In this document: positions 58,089-64,000 of the stretch, piece by piece | Numbering within the stretch: position 1 is the stretch's first letter | Layout of the letters: every line of letters starts with the position of its first letter | Position numbers and translations under genes: made by a program | The notes under the pieces: model-generated | Seen by the model: the letters and a program-made list of their open reading frames with translations, nothing else | Told to the model about the DNA's origin: nothing | Database searches by the model: none | Assembly (NCBI GenBank): GCA_001692895.1 | Contig: KV748204.1 | Location: forward strand, 1,640,771 to 1,704,770 | Direction of reading: 5' to 3' | Source of the DNA: Cenococcum geophilum 1.58 | Lineage: Eukaryota; Ascomycota; Dothideomycetes; Gloniales; Gloniaceae | Length of the DNA: 64,000 bases

Positions 58089-58472
58089 TAATTTAATTCG
58101 TTAGTTTATTTAGGTTAACAATAATTATACACCCCCTAAATGATACGTATATACCCCCTAACTAATATATATACACCCCTATCTAAACAGGCTTAGATCC
58201 TACCTATTTAGGTTAGAACATTACGTAAATTTAACTTATTTGCATCTGCATTATAAAAATTAAAGTATTAAAATATAACTTTTATAACTGCAATACCATA
58301 ATTAAGTCTTAATTTAAACTATAATATAACTAGTAAACTTTAAGTTAAATTTGGAATGTACTAAAGGACCCCTTAGTAAAATTCTCCTAAAAGGCTAAAG
58401 CCCTAAAACCCCTAAAAGCCTATTAGATACTACTGCTAATATAAGATAAGTTATCTATAGTAGTATCTTAAC
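58089..58472. repeat. Diverged, RIP-changed terminal fragment of the Fot1-like family
   Basis: ACACCCCCTAAATGATACGTATATACCCCC and AATTTAACTTATTTGCATCTGCAT-like text, cut into short pieces here, matches the left terminal repeat with many C-to-T changes. The body is missing or interrupted by the LTR at 58473. Confidence 0.55.
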
Positions 58473-58896
58473 TGTAACGGAACCTTATAGTAGGAACTAC
58501 GGTAGGCTCGTTATTGGGCTAGATGTGTAGGTAATGTAAGTTAAAGTCAATAATATAATAATAACTGGTGGAGTGGTTACCCAATAGATTAACTCTAATT
58601 ATATTCTAAGAATTACTATAAGGAAGGAACTATTTAGGTAGGGACTAAGGGTCCTTAAATATATAACTGTACTCTTATAAAATCCTTCTTGTATATAATA
58701 TATATATACTCTATCTACTTTATTATAAATTATATAAATCCTATAGATTATATAGATCACGTTATATAACCTTAGTTACTATTTCTTATTACATAGCTCT
58801 ATCGGCTCTATCTTAAACCGTACCTAAATTAACTAACTAGCTTCTTCCGTCTCTTCTCTAAGTAGTTATAATATTGTACTTAAAGCGTCCGTAACA
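58473..58896 (-). repeat. LTR of the truncated gypsy A copy
   Basis: Third LTR of this family in the window, one base shorter than the pair at 29693 and 37219. Confidence 0.82.
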
Positions 58897-60271
58897 CTAT
58901 CTCCCTTCTTTCTATCTTTATCCTTAAAGATTTAAAATATCTCTAAGTTGTTTACTAGAAGTATAATATCCGTCTAATTAATTTAGTTAATATTATTGCT
59001 TATTATACCTAAAGCAATTTCTTCTTCTTTAACTGTCCGTCGTACTCGCACTATTACTATAATACTGTCTCTTGGTAAAATTATACCATCTCTATGTTCT
59101 TACTATTTAAAAGAGGGGTTGGTTTATATTGCGTTAGTAAACCCATCTTCGCGATAACTGTCCTCTTACTTAGAGTACACTAAAGTAAATGTTTATTCGT
59201 CCTATAACGTTCGCTCTATCTCTAATGCTAAATATATATAACCTATTACTCTTAATAGTCGTCTAGTTCCCTAATTAGTTTGTCTTAGGGTCTCGTATTT
59301 AATCTACTGCTACGCGGCTAGATAATAAACTGTCTGTTACTCTAGCGAAGTTACGCCGTTCCTATAATATAGAATAAGAGGCTACTAATGCTTAGCAACG
59401 GGCCCTTAAGTCTCGTCTTACGGCGTCCGCTTGGTTAATCTGTCTTAAGAAAGTCCGTAAGAAGGTTTATTTTAAGGAGTGGAAACTTATAGAATAAGGT
59501 TTATAGGAACTTAGTAATAAAAGAATAGATTTTTCTCTAATAGAGAATCAAATAGATCTAAGTAGCTCGGCAACTGCTCTTCTTAGGTCCCCCTTAGGTA
59601 ACTTATTCTTTAGCGATCCTTCTTTATTAATATTACCTAACCTAATTTCTTCTAATACTCCTATACCTTTCTTATAGCATTCTTTAAATTTTCTAGTAGC
59701 TCCTAGGTAGTCTTAGTGTAGCCTATTTACTTAACCTTATACTATATTTTGTTATTAATGTCCTTATAACTAACGATTTTTAAAACTTACTATTTATCTT
59801 CTTCCTGCCCTTTATATATGTCTACTTTATAAACTAGTAGCTTAATATTCCCGTATGCTAGCTCTAGCATTACGATATGCTATATAGGGTAGATCTTTAT
59901 TTTAGCTAGTAGGTTTAACTTAAACGTAACTGGTAAAATTCTTTTTATAATTTTAAAAGGTCCTAGTCTAATATAGTCTAACTTCTTACTTAATCGTTAA
60001 CTCTTGAAAATTTTATATAGTAGCTATACTTTATCTCCCTCCTTAAGATCTGGTCCCTTAGATTTCTTAGTATTATAGTACCTTTTTATTCTCTTTTATA
60101 CTTTCTTTACTAATTCTATAAGGTCTATATAAAGATTTATTAACGTCTTTATTCTCTCTTTAGCTATACTACTTATTTTCTTCGCTTATTATAGTAATAA
60201 TAATATTCTTAGCTTATATCCGTAATTTGCCTTAAATAGTAATATACCTATACCTTCTTAAGGTGTTGCAT
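58473..60271 (-). mobile_element. Truncated gypsy A copy (3' LTR and integrase side)
   Basis: The LTR 58473-58896 (424 bp, TGTAACGGAACC ... GTCCGTAACA) is followed by a purine-rich tract on the minus strand and internal sequence matching 30118-31470. Similarity stops near 60271, where a LINE 3' end begins. The rest of the element may lie beyond the LINE, outside the window. Confidence 0.8.
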
Positions 60272-63200
60272 TATAATAATAAATTTAATTTACCGCTCGT
60301 CCCGGTCCCCCTAGTGGGTCCACACAGGCTAATACCTTCTATAGGAAAAACTCTAACTTAGAGAAAACCCCACCTCGGGCCACGCTGGAGAGATGGCAGC
60401 GTTCCGACATTGGAGCGCTGGCGACTTGCCTTCTACCTACCTTTAAGTCTGCATATTAAGCTAACTGGCCGCGCTTCGCGGACAATCTTACTTTACCCCC
60501 TTCTTTCCTTATCCTTTTATTCTTATTCTTTTACTAGTCCTCTAGGCTTTAAAAGGGCTAGTATCTACTTATATCCTCTGCATTTATTACCTTTACTGCC
60601 TAAAACTGGGGTAAAATACCTAACTCTACTAGCCATTTTGCTACTGCTTAGGCGCTTTCTTTATTATTTAAAACATCCTAAAGGCGTTTAGAGGCGCATT
60701 TTGCTATAAAGTCCGCCCTTTAGTAGTGTGGACACTGGAGTAACATATAGTGGACTATCTGCCTTATTTAGCTATATTCGCACTATAGGAAAACCGCTGG
60801 TACACTAACGGATGTAAGCTATATATTAAGCCCTATTACCTCTATATAAAGGAGAAATAGTACTATAGCCTTTACTTTTGTTAGGCCTTTGTATAATAGG
60901 ATTATAGGTTTCCCCTATAGGGTCTTTTATATGGTTTCTATGCGGTCTTTAGCCTTTACCTGCCACCGTTATCGCTATTCTAAATCTGCCTATTTCGCGA
61001 TAAAGGTAGTTGCCTGCCTTTAGTGCTGGTGACCTTCTATACAGTGGCGGCGCTCTGCCTACGCTCTGCCGGCGTTCTGCTGGCCACGCTTATAGGGGTT
61101 TATTATAGCTTTTTGCTCTATATAGTCCTTCTAGTGCGCGAGGAAGCCTTATATCTTATTTTTATGGTCCTTTACGCGTTCCCTAAGCGCTTCTAATAGT
61201 ACTAGTGGCCGTTTTATTTTTTGCTGGCGCTTTACTAATATATTCTAGATACCGTTAAGTGCCTCTGCTAATTCCTTTTCTACCCTATTAGAGGCCGTCT
61301 TAGCGGCTCTTTAGAGGGCTATCGTTTTAATATAGAGTTGGATTAGGGGAATAGCCGCTTCCTTCTCTATTATAGCTATTAGTGTTTACTAGTATGCTCC
61401 TATAACCCTACGGAGACACTAGTTCTAGACTTTCTGTAGTGGTTTAAGTAAGCTTTTTGCTAGCGTTCCGCCGTCGTCTTATACTCCCCACACTTAGGCG
61501 CTATATAGCATTGCTAGTCGGACGGTGGCTGTATATAGAAGGCGTAAGCGGCGCATTAATAGGCCCCATATAGACGCGGTAATTCTTAACATCGCTTTAA
61601 AGGCTACTAAGCCCTTACTTACGGCCTTTTTAACCTGTTCTTTCCATTAGAGCTTAGGGTCTACCCAGATCCCTAGGACTCGCATGCTGGTTTTCTAGGG
61701 GGCTATCTCGCAGCCGGCAATACGCACGGTGGACGCAAGGTCTATAGTGGCGTGGCGCCGTCGCCTTATAAAGTGCATAAGCTAGTACTTCTTAGGGGCG
61801 AACGCCGCCCTGTATCGATTTGCCTATATAGCGCAGCAGTTATAGGCGGCCTCTAATTATCGACAGTTCTCTGCCGTGGAGTCCCCCTAGGTAATAAGGT
61901 TTATATCGTCTATAAAGCTAAACCCTAGTATACTGCTATTGGGGCACTAGAATTCCTTTAATAGCTCTAATATAAAAAAGAGGAATAAGATTAGTAATAA
62001 GGGTAACCCCTAGGGGATACCTATCTGTGTTTGGATCTAGTTGCTTTTATATTCTATAAACTTAATACGGGTTTTATATGCTGTTAGGAAGCTTTATATA
62101 AAGTTTATAAGCTACTTTAAAAAGCCTTTTCTTTTTAGAATATAGAGGAGCCTTTTATAGGAGATGTTATTAAATGCCCCTACTAAGTCTAGGCTTAGCA
62201 TTAATACTATATACCCGCGGCGCATTCGCCACGCCGTTTATACGCAAGAGCTAAGTAGTCCTACCGCTAATAGTATAGATCATTTATGCCTTGCTCCTAT
62301 CTAGTTCTAAGGGAGTAGTCTATACTCCTCCGCAGCCTTAGATATAATATTAGCTACGTGCTTTTCTAGAACTTTTACTAGCGTATTTTTAAGGGTAATT
62401 GGTCTATAGCTGCCTAGGAGAGAGTAGTCTTTCTTTCCTTCTTTATATAACACTATAGTTATAGATTCTTTAAGGCTTTCTGGTATTATTCCGCTGGCAA
62501 AGTAATAACTAGCTACTTCTGCTAAATCTTTTATAATAATTAGGGTAACTACTTTAAGGACCTTATTTGGTATACCATCTAGCCCTAGGGCTTTTCTATT
62601 TAGAAGACTCCTAATAAGCTTACCGATTTCTTTTATTAAGATAGTAGGGCTAATATTAAGTATATTTTGTTCCCTTATTATCTCTATATCGCTAAGGTCT
62701 GCTATTCTAGTTTTAGAAAAGAACTTAGCTACAAGGATATTAGCCTTTATAATATTATTGTCTATTAAGGGATCCTTGGTAGACCTCCTAAGGTCTAGTA
62801 AATAGGGGTTCGCCTTTACTACGCTTACTTTTCTACTCCATTTTAATAGAGTCTAAAGTCCCTTATTATATGGTTTTAACTAGTCTTTAGTAAGTTTATA
62901 AATAAAGCGTTTTTAGTTATTACGATTAACTCTCCTAGTCTCTTTTTATAGTTAGTTATTTAATGCTAAATATCTTTAGTGGTCCTCGGGGTTATTATAA
63001 GCTTAGAGCTATTATCGCGCCTATTAGGCGCTGGCGTGGAGCTATATAGCCTATAGCGACTATTTTTAACGGGCCTGCCGGCTAGGCTGTGCTTATAGGT
63101 AGTGTTCTTTAAGTACTTACTTAATCCCTTCCTAAAGGGCTTAAAAGGGGTCTTTAGATATAGTCCAGTTAAGCTCCTAGATGCTTTGGAGAAAGCCCTA

Positions 63201-64000
63201 TAAGTTTAGCTTCTTAAGGGCGAGGCACTGGCGTTCCGCTAGTGGACAGCCGGCGTTATTAATTTAGATGTGGATTGGTATATAGTCTCTTATAAGGGCC
63301 CATTCCTCAACTATACTATAAAAGTTAACTTTTTTATATAGATCTGGTGATATAAATATGAGGTCTATTATACTCTCCTATTGCCCTCTTTTCTATATAG
63401 GCTCTCCTTTTAGTGTAGTGAGTACTAGGCCTCTAGCATCGGTTTTGGCCAGAAGGCGTTCCGCCTGCTCTTTACTAGCTATATACTTTCCGCCCTATAT
63501 TGGGTAGTAGGCGTTAAAGTCACCTAAGAGTATGATTTCTCCCTTGGCTTCCTTAATAGCTATTTTAACCTTAGGCCATGCCCTAATCTAAGGGCCATCT
63601 TCGCGCGGGTTATAGATATTGATAATTATGGCCTCTAGCCCCTTTAGGCGTACCTAAAGGGCTGCGGTAAAGGGGCCGTACTATCTGCGCTTCTAATACG
63701 CGGCGTTAATATTCTAGCTAATTATAAAGCAGACCTTTGTTATAGGGAGAGCGTCGTATATAAGTGTGAATCCCCTAGGGCAGTATGTTAATTTAGTATA
63801 TCTATTATATGCTAGCTCCTAAATTATAAGGACCTAGTAGTCCGCCAGCGTGACGCTATTAAAGAAGGGGCGACACGCCCCTTAGTTTGCATTTCCGCAG
63901 TTATACTAGATAATTATACACTTACTTATTTAAAGTGGGTGTAGGCTTATCTATGTCTGTATCCTATTCCTCTTCGTTTTCGCTATTAACTATTATTACT
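60272..64000 (-). pseudogene. RIP-degraded LINE (Tad-like), endonuclease and RT, running off the window
   Basis: On the minus strand an AP-endonuclease phrase (GEIILLGDFNAYYP, about 63.5 kb) precedes an RT segment with GLPLLLILFLFF and GFSFIDDINLI (about 61.9-62.0 kb), the layout of ORF2 in non-LTR elements. The 3' tail ends in a TTATTATTATAA-like run where gypsy A sequence begins, so the LINE probably integrated into that element. The 5' end is outside the window. Stops are frequent. The plus frame at 60410-60691 is a shadow. Confidence 0.75.

Noticed and set aside
60410..60691. 93-codon plus-strand hydrophobic ORF
   Set aside because: Leu/Tyr-rich text is typical of the complement of degraded LINE sequence.

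Overview
This is a filamentous ascomycete (Pezizomycotina) chromosome segment with two contrasting compartments. Three intact multi-intron genes of balanced base composition sit in short islands: egt1 (24084-27046, minus), cho2 (39353-42533, minus) and nup49 (46225-47785, plus). Nearly everything else is TA-rich repeat sequence. Its former reading frames can still be followed but are full of TAA/TAG codons where CAA, CAG, CGA or TGG would fit, as expected of repeat-induced point mutation (RIP). The genus cannot be named from the sequence alone.

Layout. 1-3.1 kb: decayed Ty1/copia element (minus). 3.97-12.89 kb: complete Ty3/gypsy chromovirus with 217-bp LTRs, TSD CGGAG and a degenerate antisense frame in its 3' part. 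12.9-15.3 kb: fragments of the same family, a hAT-like element with an 8-bp TSD, a TA-flanked MITE and a long inverted repeat. 15.29-22.21 kb: second gypsy family (B), an RNase H/integrase deletion derivative with TSD CTATT. 22.52-22.74 kb: solo LTR of the chromovirus family. 24.1-28.4 kb: the egt1 island, with a 140-bp MITE upstream. 28.47-38.96 kb: Fot1/pogo-like DNA transposon split by a complete gypsy element (A; 425-bp LTRs, TSD AATTA). 39.0-42.95 kb: the cho2 island. 43-45.4 kb: repeat remnants and four different minisatellites. 45.5-48.4 kb: the nup49 island. 48.5-64 kb: decayed elements, including two LINE copies in opposite orientations, a large foldback element, a 606-bp derivative of the Fot1-like transposon and a truncated copy of gypsy A.

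The three host genes have unrelated housekeeping roles: ergothioneine synthesis, phosphatidylcholine synthesis by PE methylation, and the central nuclear pore channel. They are not a pathway cluster. All splice junctions given here were found by reading the frames across introns. The cho2 model needs a GC-AG intron, and both nup49 introns split the Phe codon of an SLFG repeat at the same position. I saw no tRNA, rRNA or CRISPR. No clear new multi-gene system is visible. The best candidates for something undescribed are the antisense frame in the chromovirus, the unidentified ORF at 51308-51818, and the in-frame repeat-encoding exon of nup49.
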